This document shows, one piece after another, positions 6,759 through 18,700 of a stretch of DNA of 64,000 nt. Source of the stretch: Lactuca virosa (taxonomy: Eukaryota; Streptophyta; Magnoliopsida; Asterales; Asteraceae); NCBI GenBank assembly GCA_928212115.1, contig CAKMRJ010003334.1:1-64000 (forward strand), in the 5' to 3' direction. Position 1 is the stretch's first letter; every line of letters begins with the position of its first letter. A model generated the notes under the pieces. The model was given only the letters and a program-made list of their open reading frames with translations. It was not told the origin of the DNA and ran no database searches. The translations under genes and the position numbers were made by a program.

Positions 6759-9700
6759 ATGACGATTAGTTTTGGGGTGTGGAATATTAGGGGATTGAAT
6801 CAATCTCCTAAACAAAAAGAAATTAAAAATATGATTTCGTCTAATAATGTGAGTTTATTGGCTATTCTTGAACCTCAAGTTAGTTTTTATAATCTCAAAG
6901 AGAAGTGTGATAAGATTTTTGGATCTTAGAAGTGGATTGCTAATAGGGGTATTTCGGGTAATATTGCTCGTATCATCATTGGCTGGAACTCTAATTTCTT
7001 TGATGTTAACTTGATTGATTCTAATGATCAAGTTATACATTGTAAAGTCAGTTTTCCTTCAAGCAACAAGTTTGTTTTCTGCTCCTTTGTGTATGCGGCT
7101 AATAAGTACACTGAAAGAAGGTTATTGTGGTCTTCTCTTGAGCTTCACAACCTGTTTCTTCGAAATGATCCGTGGGTTATCTGTGGGGATTTTAATGTCA
7201 CTCTAAATCTTAATGAAAGCACTGTGGGATCATCGAGACTTTCTAAAGGCATGGTGGATTTTATCGATTGCATTAATAATCTTGAAATCCAAGATATTAA
7301 TAGCAATGGTTTGAACTTTACTTGGAACCAAAAGCCTTGTGGAAGTAATGGCATTTTAAAGAAGCTTGACCGTGTGATGGGAAATAATCGCCTGCTTGAT
7401 GTGTTTCCTTCTATTTTTGCTTCTTTCCTTCCTTATAGACTTTCTGATCATAGTCCTATGGTCATTAAGATTCCTGTGAGATAAAAGTTTACTGTTTTAC
7501 CCTTCAAATTCCCTAATGTTCTTACTCTCTGCCCTGATTTGAAACCTCTGGTTGAAATGTTTTGGAACTTTGATGTTCAAGGTGTTAAGATGTTTAGATT
7601 AACGTAAAAGCTCAAAATTCTCAAAAAGCCAATTCGCCAACTGTTAAAGGTTCAAAGGCATTTTTCTGAAAATGTTGAGCACTTCCGTAAGGAGCTTGAA
7701 GCAGTGCAATATGATCTGGATTTGGATCCTTTTAATATGCAACTTCGTGATCTGGAGGCTATTTTTCTTGGAGAGTATAAAATTGCTTATGAAAAGGAGG
7801 AGCAGTTCCTGAAACAGAAAGCTAAAATTCATTGGTTAAAAGAGGGTGACAGTAACTCAAAGTACTTCCACAGAATTGTCAAAGGAAATGCTCACAAAAA
7901 CAGAATTGAAGCTGTTATGAATCGACAAGGGGAGTGGCTGGAAGGTGAAGCAGTGTACAAAGAATTTGTTGATTATTTCCAAGATTTTCTTGGAAAAGAG
8001 GTTCCTTGTGGGGAGATTAAGCTGCCAAATTCTCTATTTGTTAAAAAACTTGATCTTGTTGAAGCTGTTGAGATGGTCCAGATTGTTTCAAATGAAGAAA
8101 TTAAAGCAGCCCTTTTTTATATAGATGATGATAAAGCTCCTGGTCCGGATGGGCATTCGGCTAAATTTTTTAAATCCATGTGGTCTATCATTGGAGAGGA
8201 TTTCTGTCAAGCTGTCAAAGATTTTTTTTGCTAATGGAAAGATTCTCAAAGAAGTCAATGCCACTGTCATTGCTTTGGTTCCAAAAATTGATTCTCCTGG
8301 AATGGTGAGTGATTTCAGGCCTATTTCTTGATGCTCTGTTATCTACAAGTGCATTAGCAAAATTATTGTTGGCAGAATAAGAAATCATTTGGGATCTATT
8401 GTTTCTGACAACCAATCATCTTTTATTCCGGGTAGATCAATCACATATAATATTCTTCTCTCTCAAGAGCTGGTTCGGAGGTATCATAGATATCAAGGGT
8501 ATTCTCGGTGTGCGCTTAAGGTGGATATACAGAAGGCTTATGACACTGTTAATTGGTCTTTTCTTCAGAATATTCTTTTTCATTTTGGTTTTCACCCGGC
8601 CATGATTAAGTGGATTATGCAGTGTGTAAGTACTCCTTCCTATATGATTAGCATGAATGGTACTTTTCATGGTTATTTTGAAAACAAAAGAGGTCTTAGA
8701 CAGGGTTGTCCTCTTTCTCCTTATTTGTTCACCCTTGTGATGGAAACTTTTAATTTGATTTTTCAAAGAAGAATAAAGAATGAAGCTTTGTTCAAGTACC
8801 ATTGGAGATGCAAGAAGCTTAAGCTTGCTCATCTTTGTTTTGCGGATGACTTGATGATTTTTTGCCATGGAAATAAAGCTTATGTCAGGGTGATTAAAGA
8901 TAGCCTTGATGAATTTGCTAAAGTGGCTGGTCTTCACCCTAATTTTTCTAAAAGTCATATTTTTTTAGGAACGTTAAAGCTAATGTGAAGAAAAGTATTT
9001 TGGATACTTTGTCTTTTTTTGAAGGAAAGCTTCCGATGAGATATTTGGGGATTCCTCTCATTTCTACTAGATTATTTGTCAGGGATTGCAAAAGGCTTGT
9101 TGATAAAGTGAGAAGTAGAATTAGTGATTGGAGGAATAAATTTCTCTCTTACGCTGGAAGACTGCAACTCATTTCTTCTGTTTTGTATTCCATTCCAGTG
9201 TATTGGGCTTCATGTTTGCTTATTCCGGCTGAAACAATTAAGGAGATTGAGAAGATGATGAAGAATTTCCTTTGGAATTGTGATGAATCCAAGAAGGGGA
9301 GAGCTAAAATAGCTTGGTCTACTGTTTGTAAGCCTGTGGAATGTGGGGGTTTGGGTCTTAGAAATTTGAGAGCTTGGAATAAAGCTATCTTATCCAAAAG
9401 AATGTGGATGATTATGTCTAATTCTGATTCTTTATGGGTTAAATGGATCAACATCAACATTTTAAAGGGAAGGTGTTTATGGGATGTTGAGAAAAAAACA
9501 TGATTTGAGCTGGAGTTGGAGAAATTTGATTAAGTAGAGATCGAAGTTCAGAAATCATTTTGTGCATAAGATTGGGAATGGTGCTAATACCTTTATGTGG
9601 TATGATGATTGGCATCAAGTTGGTGCTTTCTCTCATGTTCTCTCCCCTAGAGAAATCTCGAATGCTGGCTTTAGGATTTCGGATAAAGTCAAAGATGTGA

Positions 9701-10428
9701 TTAGTGATAATTCTTGGTTTTAGCCTGAAGATTGGATTTCTCTCATCCCTCAGTTTAATGATTTCCAATTGCATGTTCTTGATCCTTTGGTGGCTGACAA
9801 GGTTTTATGGAGGAAAAGGGATGGGAAAATAGTGGAGTTTGATATCCAACATGTTTGGAATGATCTCAGAGAGGATGGTCAGATGGTTCCATGGGTTCAT
9901 CTTGTTTGGTTTAAGCAGCGAATTCAGAGACATTCTTTTATTCTTTGGCTCGCTATTCATGAAAGGCTGAATACTCAAGATAGAATGAGGTTTTGGGATA
10001 GTAATAAAAATCTGAATTGCTCTCTTTGTAATTCTCAACCAGACTCCCATTCTCACTTGTTCTTTGAGTTCCCTTTTTCTTCATTGGTTTGGAAAGAAGT
10101 GAAAGATAAAGTGGAAATTAAAAGTGATTCTTTTGTGTGGAGAAACATTGTTGAAGATCTTCAACTTTTGCTTAAAGGAAAAAACATTAGAATTCTCATC
10201 ATGAAAATTGCTTTTGCTGCCTCGGTGTACAATATATGGAGAGAAAGAAATTCCAGACTCTTCAAGAAAGGAAAGAATATGGAGAACAAGGTCATTTTGA
10301 ATTTTTTTGAAGAAATTCGTCTTAAGCTTATTGGGCTTAAGGGAGGTTTTCTGAGCTTTGATGATGATGTCAAGAGGAAGTGGGGTATTCCCGTTGGAGA
10401 GAAGGTTCATGATGTTTTTGATGATTAG
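6759..10428 (+). pseudogene. LINE ORF2: endonuclease - reverse transcriptase - zinc-binding region
   Basis: The ATG at 6759 overlaps the end of ORF1 by 11 bp. Domains in order: APE-type endonuclease (6780-7484, with W-N-I-R-G near the start, G-D-F-N-V and the terminal S-D-H-S-P motif), a helical linker with the K-A-K-I-H-W-L-K-E-G-D segment (about 7815-7850), RT (8130-9100, with K-A-P-G-P-D-G, the V-D-I-Q-K-A-Y-D motif, L-R-Q-G-C-P-L-S and the F-A-D-D active site near 8840), the P-M-R-Y-L-G-I-P region (about 9035), and a zf-RVT-like C-terminus (about 9840-10090). Stops occur near 6927, 7482, 7605, 8329, 9501 and 9721, and frameshifts near 8225 (in a T run) and 8970-8985. It would nick target DNA and copy the RNA in place, but is dead. 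Confidence 0.93.
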
Positions 10429-10570
10429 TGGAAATGACGGATTGGGGTTTAGCAATTTTCCTTTAAAAATTGCTTTGCTTATCGGTTTTACCCCGATTTT
10501 CTTAAGGTTTTTACCGTTTGATGTGGATTTAATTATGCAGATGGGTTTTATCCCCATTATTGGTTGTTTT

Positions 10571-10590
10571 ACTCCTAGGAAACTAGGAGT
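10571..10590 (+). other. GNRA-capped hairpin in LINE 3' repeat unit 1
   Basis: The sequence ACTCCTAG-GAAA-CTAGGAGT can form an 8-bp perfect stem closed by a GAAA tetraloop. The counterpart in unit 2 keeps the fold with a changed base pair and a changed loop. Two further potential hairpins follow in the conserved island: CCCGT/ACGGG (10646-10660) and GGTTGTTT/AAACAACC (10699-10730). Confidence 0.7.
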
Positions 10591-11033
10591 CTCCACTTCG
10601 GTGGGTGCCACTGCTAGTTCGATTAGCAAGTGGTGGGATATTCACCCGTCAATACACGGGCTCGAGTACGTCATCCTCAGACTGCACTACCTTTGGGTTG
10701 GTTGTTTCCTTTTTTATAATAAAAACAACCACTTTTTAATCTTTTGGTTTATCCTTAAGATTTTTGATGTCCGGTCTATCCCGGATTTCATTGGATCTTT
10801 ATCCTTTGATGTGGAATTTAAGGGATCTAATTCAATTTATATTGGATTTAGATTTCTTGGATATTCGTTGAATATCTTTTCTATAATTGGAATTGACGGC
10901 AAATGGTTTAGCATTTTTCCTTCAAAAATTGCGTTGTTGGTTGGTCTTATCCCGACTTTCTCAAGGCGTTTGCTTTTTGAGGTGGTTATTTTTTTAATGC
11001 AAATGGTTTTGATCCCCGTTATTTGCTGTTTTC

Positions 11034-11051
11034 TTCCTAGGCAACTAGGAA
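11034..11051 (+). other. GNRA-capped hairpin in LINE 3' repeat unit 2
   Basis: TTCCTAG-GCAA-CTAGGAA folds as a 7-bp stem with a GCAA tetraloop. Compared with unit 1 one stem pair has changed from C-G to T-A on both sides, and the loop has changed within the GNRA class. Confidence 0.7.
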
Positions 11052-11370
11052 TCTCCACTATGGTGGGTGCCACTGCTAGTTCGATTAGCAAGTGGTGGGA
11101 TATTCACCCGTCAATACACGGGCTCGAGTACGTCATCCTCAGACTGTACTACCTTTGGGTTGGTTGTTTCCTTTTTTATAATAAAAACAACCACTTTCTG
11201 GGTTCTTGGTTCTACCTTAAGATTCTTGCTGACCGGTTTATCCCGGTTATCATTGGAATTTTTTCCTTTGATGTGGATATTGAAGGTTTTAATCTCAATT
11301 TTTTTGGAATTAACCTTCAGGGGTATTTTTGGAATTACCTCATTAAAAAAGGAATTGACGGGAATTATTT

Positions 11371-11389
11371 CTTTGGTTCGACTCTAAAG
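11371..11389 (+). other. tRNA T-arm-like hairpin in LINE 3' short unit 1
   Basis: CTTTGG-TTCGACT-CTAAAG forms a 6-bp stem (one G-T pair) with a 7-nt loop starting TTCGA, the shape and loop of a tRNA T arm. GGTTCGACTC is close to the pol III B-box consensus. A second B-box-like stretch, GGTTCAATTCCC, follows at 11449-11460. No other tRNA arms are seen. Confidence 0.45.
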
Positions 11390-11534
11390 AAGATAGTTGT
11401 TTGGTTTGATTTTTTTGACCATAAAAACTTTGGCATTTTTTGCCCAGGGGTTCAATTCCCGCAAATAGTTGGTCTACCCTTCGTGGGTATTTTTGGAATT
11501 TTTCCACTCAAATTAGAATTGATGGATTTTATTT

Positions 11535-11553
11535 CTTTGGTTCGACTCCAAAG
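11535..11553 (+). other. tRNA T-arm-like hairpin in LINE 3' short unit 2
   Basis: CTTTGG-TTCGACT-CCAAAG forms a perfect 6-bp stem with a 7-nt loop. GGTTCGACTCC matches the B-box consensus. The second B-box-like stretch is at 11614-11625, flanked by TTTGC and GCAAA that can pair. Confidence 0.45.
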
Positions 11554-11695
11554 AAGATAGTTGTTTGGTTTCATTTTTTTGACCATAAAAACTTTGGCAT
11601 TTTTTTGCCCAAGGGTTCAATTCCCGCAAATAGTTGGTCTACCCTTTGTGGATATTTTTGGAATTTTTCCTCTCAAATTAGAATTGACGGATTTT

Positions 11696-13850
11696 ACTGG
11701 TGATTTAGGCTATGATTGCAACTATTGTCATGGCAAGAATCATTTGGCTAAAAAGTGCATGTTGAGGGGATTAAATGAGAAGAAAGAGGGAGAAGATGAT
11801 GAGGCGTACCATCTTCGCAAGCTTGAGGAAATCAAGCAGAAAAAGAAAGCTGATAAATCGATGCCTGCTTTGATTGTGCAGGGTAATAATGGTGATGATG
11901 AGTCTGGTGGAGTAGAGGTATGGTCCACTGATTCAGAGGATGAAGAGGTTAGAAGACCCACTCACGGAAAGAGCTTTGTGGCGAATGAAGGTGATTCACA
12001 TATGGGAGGAAAGTGCTTTGTGGTGACAAACAACGTGTCACAAATGAGAGGATATGCAACAGATGGAGGACAAGAAGAAGCGAATGGAAGAAAGGATGAC
12101 AGTTGCTTCGCTGCGAAGCCTGTTCTTGCACAAATCAATGAATGTGATCAGCTGATTAATAAGGTACATACCATTCTTGAATCTCTTAATGTTCCTATAT
12201 CTAATTATGAAACTGAACTAAGCGATTTAAAATTCACCTTTTCAAGTATAAGTGAAAGTTTGAAACAAACTCGCCTGTCAAATGCTAACATAACCGATCA
12301 AATCAGCAGGGTGTCATCAAAGAGTGAGGAACGAAGGATATGGAGAGAGAAGATAGAGTCCGAGCTTTCTAGGTCTAGGGACGAGTCCATTTATTTACAA
12401 CGAGACAATTTAAAGCTTTTAAAACAACATAACATCTTTTGTTTGATTGCTAAGAGGCTATATTTTAATATCACTCAATTGCATTTGAATTGTGAAATTG
12501 GTAAGAAAATTCATAAAATGATCTTGCCATTTTTGGAATTAAAAGAAGATGAAATTGATGTTGATTGTTATCAATGTGAATCTATCGTCTCATCACACGA
12601 AACCTCATAAGCTTATAGAATTGGACTTGACAAAATTGAATCATGTATTCAGTCCAAGGACCACAAGGACATGCTGATACAGTTACTCAATGAAAATGAC
12701 ATATTAAAGATCAAAACCGAAACTGTATAGAAATTTGATTCATTGAGTTCAGACAATAAGTTAAATGTTGATAACATTTCTGAATTCGATGAGGACGATG
12801 AGATGAGTGAAATGTAGAAGATGAGGTTGACTGTTCACAATTCCTTAAAAACAAACTTGGAAAAGTGAAAGCTCTTATTTCAGAAAATTCCGTTGAATTT
12901 GCACATATTTCTCAAAATAATCCAAAAGTTTTAAAGGAAGTTGCGAAAGTCTTTCCAAAGGTCCAAACGACACCTAACCAGGTCTTCACAGTTAATGGTG
13001 TTTCTAAATGTCAAACTGTTAAACTAACACCCCTAGTCGAAGCTGATAACGCTGATGGGTGTGATGAGTACTTTTGGTCCGCCCCGATTGACAATGCAGA
13101 CGAAACATTAGGTCTATCTGAGAAGACCTCATGGAGAGTTAAAGGAAGGTATGTAGCTGAACCTTTAAATAAGGTTAATACCACCTACGAAAAGGGAAGT
13201 TCCAGTGGAACCAAGGATAATCCCACTGATAACTCTTCAGTTCAAGAAAACACTCCTGTAAGAAAGACAAGGGCAAAAGCGAATGTTCATAATCTGCTGA
13301 ACAGTTCGCAACATAAAAACATCAACGAAATGCAAGGTACAACAAAAATCTACAGGAACGAAAGCAATTTTGGAAGTCAAGGAACCCTAACTTCGTTCAC
13401 CATGAAAAGCGTTTCAATCCTCAGACGAACGATGGATCAAATACCAAAAGCCAAAAAGTCTCATCAAACGCAAATCCAAAAAGCTTCTCATCTCGTAAGC
13501 CTTACAGCCCTTAGGATCAAAGACACACGAGTCATCTCAGATCCTCTAGCTCCAAACCCACCTATCCTTCAAATCATAAGTCAGCTCCCAAAACCACCTT
13601 CGTTTCTAAACCAGGAGTTTCGCGCTCTTCCACCTCTTCACCACACGATAAAGGAAAGGCGAAAATAGTTTCAATGTCCCACACTTCTTCTAGATCTAAG
13701 GAAAAAGAGCGAAAGTTTGTTAAAAACCAAATAAGAAACAAACAAAAACAAAAACAAACTAACTCAAATGAATCAAACCAGAAAGATAATCGTATCAAGG
13801 TTTTCACAATAAAGAAGAAAGATTAAACAACATTAATAAAACGAACTTAT
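11696..13850 (+). pseudogene. Copia A gag (zinc knuckle to gag/protease linker), truncated
   Basis: It starts inside gag just before a CX2CX4HX4C zinc knuckle (11717-11758, C-N-Y-C-H-G-K-N-H-L-A-K-K-C), which in copia gag binds genomic RNA. A long linker follows with an acidic W-S-T-D-S-E-D-E-E segment, a coiled-coil region (about 12130-12550), and a conserved Y-F-W-S-A-P-I-D segment near 13070. Stops near 12608, 12728 and 12816 and a frameshift near 13350-13400 break it. The counterpart in copia C (57420-55200 on the minus strand) matches along the whole length, which shows where the N-terminal half and LTR are missing. Confidence 0.8.
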
Positions 13851-13938
13851 ATGATTGATCTCTCTATTGCATTTCCAGTTTCTATAAAAGGCTCACGGGG
13901 ACCCAAACACCTTTGGGTTCCTAAATCTGCTTAATATT

Positions 13939-14941
13939 TGCAGATTATTCGTGACGAGCAGTTTGACACTAAATGATATATCGACAGTGGTTGTTCGCAT
14001 CACATGACGGGAAGAAAGGAGGAGCTGAGAGAATACAGAGAATTGAAGAATGGCGGTCTCGTGAAGTTTGGTAACAATGCACTTGGGGAAATCAAAGGAT
14101 ATGGCATGATAACGAATGACGGATTCTCAATTCGCAAAGTTGCATATGTTGAGGGACTGCAACACAACTTAATAAGTGTTTAGCAGTTGGTATTGGGTAC
14201 AGGTCTAAAGGTCTCGTTTGATAATGAAGGATCTGAAATTATCGAAAAGAAGACGAAATCAGTGTTGCTTAAATCAAAACGTAAAGGCGAGATGTATCTA
14301 TTAGACATCAATATGATATGAGGGAAACCCTCCATTTGTTTGCTCACTAAGGCTGCAATAGACGATAGTTGGCTATGACATAGGAGACTTTCGCACCTCA
14401 ACTTCAAAGACATCAACAAGCTAGTTCTTGGTGATCATGTGCGAGGTCTTCCTCTCTTGAAGTATGACAAGGATCATCTCTATGCCGCCTGTGAAATGGG
14501 AAAGCAAAGCAGGAAAAGTCATCCAACTATAGTGAACACGAAGGTTATTGAGCCATTCGAACTACTCCACATTGATCTTTTTGGCTCATCTGCAATAGAA
14601 AGTATTGGTGGTAACAAATATATTCTCATTATTGTATATGATTTTTCTCGTTTCACTTGGGTGTTCTTTCTTAAACAGAAGTCTGAAGCAACTCCTAGGC
14701 TCAAAGATTTTATCAAGCAGATTGACTTACAACTGCGAAAGGTTGTTCGCAATGTTCGAAGTGACAATGGTTTGGAATTTAAAAGCCAGGCGTTCGATGC
14801 ATTCCTCACCGATAAGGGAGTATCTCATAATTTTTTGCTCCCTATACTCCACAGAAAAACGGGATCGTTGAAAGACGGAACCGCTCGTTGGGTGAAGCAG
14901 CCAGGACCATGCTTTCGTTTGCATCACTGCCTCGTTACTTC
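13939..14941 (+). pseudogene. Copia A protease and N-terminal integrase, cut by copia B
   Basis: Protease: Y-I-D-S-G-C-S-H-H-M-T-G at about 13978-14015 holds the catalytic Asp. The pre-integrase zinc region (H-R-R-L-S-H-L-N) lies near 14379-14403. The integrase core has the first Asp in H-I-D-L-F (about 14570) and the second in R-S-D-N-G (about 14760). The Glu in N-G-I-V-E-R (about 14862-14880) lies after a frameshift near 14832. In-frame stops occur near 13975, 14182, 14320 and 14377. The coding sequence stops at 14941 at the target site of copia B and continues at 39974. Confidence 0.88.
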
Positions 14942-15574
14942 TGTTGGAACCTGAAAGTGAACCTCTAGCAATCCTAAGTACTCATTCCGAAGTGTGTATG
15001 TTCCGAAGTGGAGAGTGGTCCGGAATCTGTCCGGACCAGGAAAGAAGAAGATGTGAAGCTGAAGGCATTCCGGAATGACTCTCATTTCCGGAATGGATGC
15101 TGATCCGGAGTTACCCTATTTTGTCTTTGTGCATTTATTATATTTGTCTTTGTATTGATGTGATTTTTCATAGGACTTAGTCTTTTGTTGTATTTAGACA
15201 ATCAGAATGTCAGAAACATTTCTATTTTCCAGTCCTATGTAAGTGTTCTAGTTAATTCGTTGTAATCTTCACTCCTATTTATAGGAGTATTCAATGCAAG
15301 TCAACTACGGATCTTTCACTCACTTTTGTCATTCTCATTGAGTTTATTTCAAACATTCTTCTTGTTCTTCATTTATTAGCTTTACCATGATCAGTTATTC
15401 TCGTTGTTCATTAAATGACTTGATCATTTGCTGAATACATTATCTAAGACTTGTCTGGTCTTTCCAGGCTTCACTTGAACATTTATTAGCAAGCAGACAT
15501 TGATCTTAAGCATTCACTCAAGGTTTGAATTCTCAAACCTTGTCCATGCGCATCAGATAGATATTGTTCTCACA
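14942..15574 (+). repeat. Copia B 5' LTR
   Basis: 633 bp, TG...CA ends, nearly identical to 39338-39968. A palindromic TCCTATTTATAGGA near 15274-15287 gives TATA-like sequence on either strand. Several CCGGA motifs occur in its first 180 bp. It supplies the element promoter and start of the RNA. Confidence 0.97.
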
Positions 15575-15576
15575 AT

Positions 15577-15588
15577 TGGTATCAGAGC
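15577..15588 (+). promoter_or_regulatory. Copia B primer-binding site
   Basis: TGGTATCAGAGC lies two bases after the 5' LTR and is complementary to the 3' end of initiator tRNA-Met, the standard primer for plant copia elements. Confidence 0.95.
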
Positions 15589-15722
15589 TTGAGTGGTTGT
15601 CCTTTGAATCCATAAGATCAGATTACAGTTGGTTTGAAATTACCTTGGTATTTCAACCATTTCTGTGTCAATGATAAAAGTTCTTCTATATACCACTTTA
15701 GCTTGAAGATATCTTAACTTTA

Positions 15723-18700
15723 ATGGTTGCTTCTAATCCTCAGCAAATGATTTCAATGCAAATCGCAAATAGTGTCGGTGGCCCTACTCGTGCCTCATTA
15801 CTAGTTGTGGAAGAACATGATCACTGGAAAGTTAGAATGGAAAGATTTTTACTTGCCAAAGATAAAGGTGAAGAAATCTGGAGATCAATCACTAAAGGTC
15901 CACATATTCCTGTAAGAACAATTGTAAGAGATGCAGTTGCTCAGCTCATGCGAGAAGATGAAACTCGCCCAGCTCCTCTAACTGCAGATGATATCGAGAA
16001 GCTTCATGCTGACCAAGTTGCTTTCTCAGAAATGGTGTTTGGTGTTCTTCCTTCGCTCTTCGAGCACATCAAGTTGTGCAAATCTGCCAAAGAGATTTGG
16101 GACACTCTTTAGGACCTAATTGAAGGTTCGGAAAATATGAAAGACAAGCGCCTCACCTCAGTTGTCAACGACTTCGACACCTTCACTACCACTCCTGGTG
16201 AATCAGTGGCCTCATCCTCCAACCGTTACTGAATCGTTGTCAACAACATGACTGCTCATGGGATTGTTCGAACTCCTTTGGAGTACAATCTCAAATTCAT
16301 AAACAGTCTGGGCAAAGGATGGGGAAATGTAAAATCTTGTCTCCAAAGCAATGGTTCCTTGAAAAAGTTGAATCTCTATCAACTTTTTGATGAACTTCAA
16401 GGACATGAGTCCAATGTTGCTCAGACCATAAGGGAACTCTCCGGAGGTCCTCTTTCCCTTGTTAGTTCCTTCGAATCAACCATTCCGAAATCATCTACTT
16501 CGGATCCCTTCAAACCCATTGTTACATCTGTTTAATCATCCGCACCCATTTTACCCACATAAATCTATCATGTTGATGATTTCGAAGCCATGGACTCAGA
16601 ACTCCGTTTCCAACAGGAGTTCGCCCTACTCTCAATGAAATACAAACGTCCTTTCAATCCTTCTTACAAACCATACCAAAACCGATTCCATGCTCCTCAC
16701 CAGAACAATCCGCAACCATACTCAGCTCCGGAACCTAAACCAACTTCGGAAAATCCTCCTGCATACAAACCAAACATCACTAAATCAAACTCTACTCCGG
16801 AACCCTCTCAAAGTTCCAAATCGGACAAACCAAAAATTATGTGTCATAAGTGTGGACATGCAAACCATTTTGCTAAAGATTGCCTGGCTGATGCTCCACA
16901 GAAACAAAAAATCAAGGATTCTGCTTACTACGTCCGAAGAGCACAAGAGATGGCTGAAAGAGAAAAAGCCTTTATAACAACGGTTTCAAGAGATGTTGAA
17001 GGATATTGGTCACCCGGGGATGATGATGACATGGTAACTGGAAGGAACATGTGTCTGATGGAAAGACAAACGGTTGAATGTGATGAAGGATATTAGTCTT
17101 CTGGGTCAGAAGATGAAGATGATGTTGCTGAACCTCACTACTGCTACATGGCCACCAAAGATCCACCCGGTCGAAGCATCGTTTAGCAGGTAAAATCTAT
17201 GATCTCTGATAATAATTTTGATTTGTCTCTTTGTGAACCTTATCTGACCCAAATCCAAACAGATATGAGCACCATTTATAAAGCCTATGAGTCTACCATA
17301 GAAGCCAGTGAGAAGAAGGACTGTGAACTAAATCGTCTTAGGTTACATTTTGAGGATAAAAAGTTGAAAATCGAGTCTTTAGAGCATGAGCTTATAATGT
17401 CAAATGATGAATGTATCATTTTGAAAGATAAATGTGAAATCACCTATTCTGAACGAAATGTTTTAGTTGCTGATAACGAACGTATCAATGCAAAAATAGA
17501 TGCTTTGCATAATTCTGTAGACATGCTTGAAGCGGATATTCGGATGACTCATAATTTTCGTCATCCATGGTCTAAAGCACCTGGTCTCGGAAGAGAGTTT
17601 CCGAAACCAATTGTTAGTCCCTTGAAGGAATTGCAAAATTTGACATTCATGGGAGAGGTTCCGAATATCAAACATTCGGACACCCCTGTTTCTCCCTTGT
17701 CTCCACTTCATGAGACTACAGACCATTTTGAGTCCCTAATTCCTGAGTTCAAACCAATAGTTGTCAAGTGTCTTGATTCCACTCCTCTTCCGCCTCTGAT
17801 AAACCTGGACCTGAATCGGACCACGGATTTTCATCACAGTCTTACAAATTGTGTAGATTATGTTCCTAGAAGTAATCACGTGAACAATTGTGTGATTGAA
17901 GAAATCATTTCGGTGACAACTGAAACTACTGCCTCTGAGTTTGTATGGGCATCCTTAGATGATAAAGTTGAAGTCTCAAGCTGTGTGTCCTCTGATTCTT
18001 GCAAATTGGATTCCTTAGTCATCTCAAAAACTAAATTGGTTCCTATTACTCTTGAGTTTAGGAATTCATCCGTAGGACAAACCTCAAAATCCTCGTCTCA
18101 TCCTAAGAGAAAACCAATACTGAATAGGAAGGATATTGTAGATCCCAAAGTAGAAGCTCGAAATGCACATAAAAAGGAAGTTAAGACTAGACAAAATTCC
18201 AGGTTCATTGCAAACTCCAAACCAAGTTCATCCCGGAATTCTCATGCGTCAACTCATAGTCAAAATTCCTTTGTTCCCATTAAGATCCTTAAAAGACCTT
18301 CCGAACCTCTTAGTCGTATAGAATCTAAGAAAGTCATCAGCTCTACTCAACCTCAATCTCATGTAACTGCCAAGACCATCCGAAATACTTCACCAGAACC
18401 TCAGACTGTTTCATCAGTTTTTATTGCTAAATCTGATGGCACAATTTTTAAACAAAATCTTTCAAAAACCAATGTGTCATCAAGCAAATCCACAAAGGCA
18501 AAGAAAACTGATTCTTCAAAATCTTCAAAGAAAAATCTTGTGTGGAAAGTCAAAACTCCCATTCATGAAACAACAATTTCGGAGGTTACAAATGTAACCA
18601 ACACTCCGGAAGTCAAAGGTCCGAAGAAAACTATTCTGAAACTCCAAGTCATTGAATATGACTACTGGATACATGAAAAGACATTAGCCTTTTGTCGCTT

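Larger units (their letters stand above)
4891..6769 (+). pseudogene. LINE ORF1 (DUF4283 and CCHC zinc knuckle), split by a 273-bp insertion
   Basis: The frame is open from 4891 (an ATG exists only further upstream or as alternative starts) to a TGA at 6148-6150. It contains a DUF4283-type domain (about 5170-5440, with Y-F-I-G-K-R and G-F-W-K-I motifs), then a CX2CX4HX4C zinc knuckle near 5730-5772, then a basic region. These proteins bind LINE RNA. The stop belongs to an insertion (6147-6419). Beyond the second target-site copy the original frame resumes at 6427 and runs to TAG at 6767-6769, so ORF1 was once continuous. The C-terminal piece is acidic. ORF1 and ORF2 overlap by 11 bp. Confidence 0.8.
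4891..11695 (+). mobile_element. Degenerate LINE (L1-like non-LTR retrotransposon)
   Basis: The parts are in the normal order of a plant L1-type element: ORF1 with DUF4283 and a zinc knuckle (4891-6769, interrupted), ORF2 with endonuclease, RT and a C-terminal zinc-binding region (6759-10428), and a long T-rich 3' region of tandem repeats (10429-11695). The 5' side is cut by or adjacent to the pararetrovirus. The 3' side ends without a poly(A) tail where copia A begins mid-gene, so the end was lost together with the 5' end of copia A. Multiple stops and shifts show it is inactive. Confidence 0.88.
10429..11695 (+). repeat. LINE 3' region built of tandem repeats (462 bp x2, 164 bp x2)
   Basis: The sequence after the ORF2 stop is T-rich and built of units that each begin with a GGAATTGACGG-like element, at 10431, 10889, 11351, 11515 and 11680. 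Two long units have a period of about 460 bp and two short ones about 164 bp. Much of the long units has diverged, yet an island of about 135 bp (10601-10735 and 11063-11197) is almost identical. Open frames that run through it (for example 10358-11560) are by-products of the composition. No poly(A) tail is seen before copia A starts. Confidence 0.85.

Noticed and set aside
10358..11560. 400-codon open frame on the plus strand
   Set aside because: It starts inside LINE ORF2 in another frame and runs through the T-rich tandem repeats of the 3' region; its repeats mirror the DNA repeats and no domain is visible.
11371..11625. tRNA gene
   Set aside because: Only T-arm-like hairpins are present; no acceptor stem, D arm or anticodon arm could be placed.
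11561..11695. N-terminus of the 349-codon frame beginning at 11561
   Set aside because: These codons are LINE 3' repeat sequence fused by chance to the truncated copia A gag.
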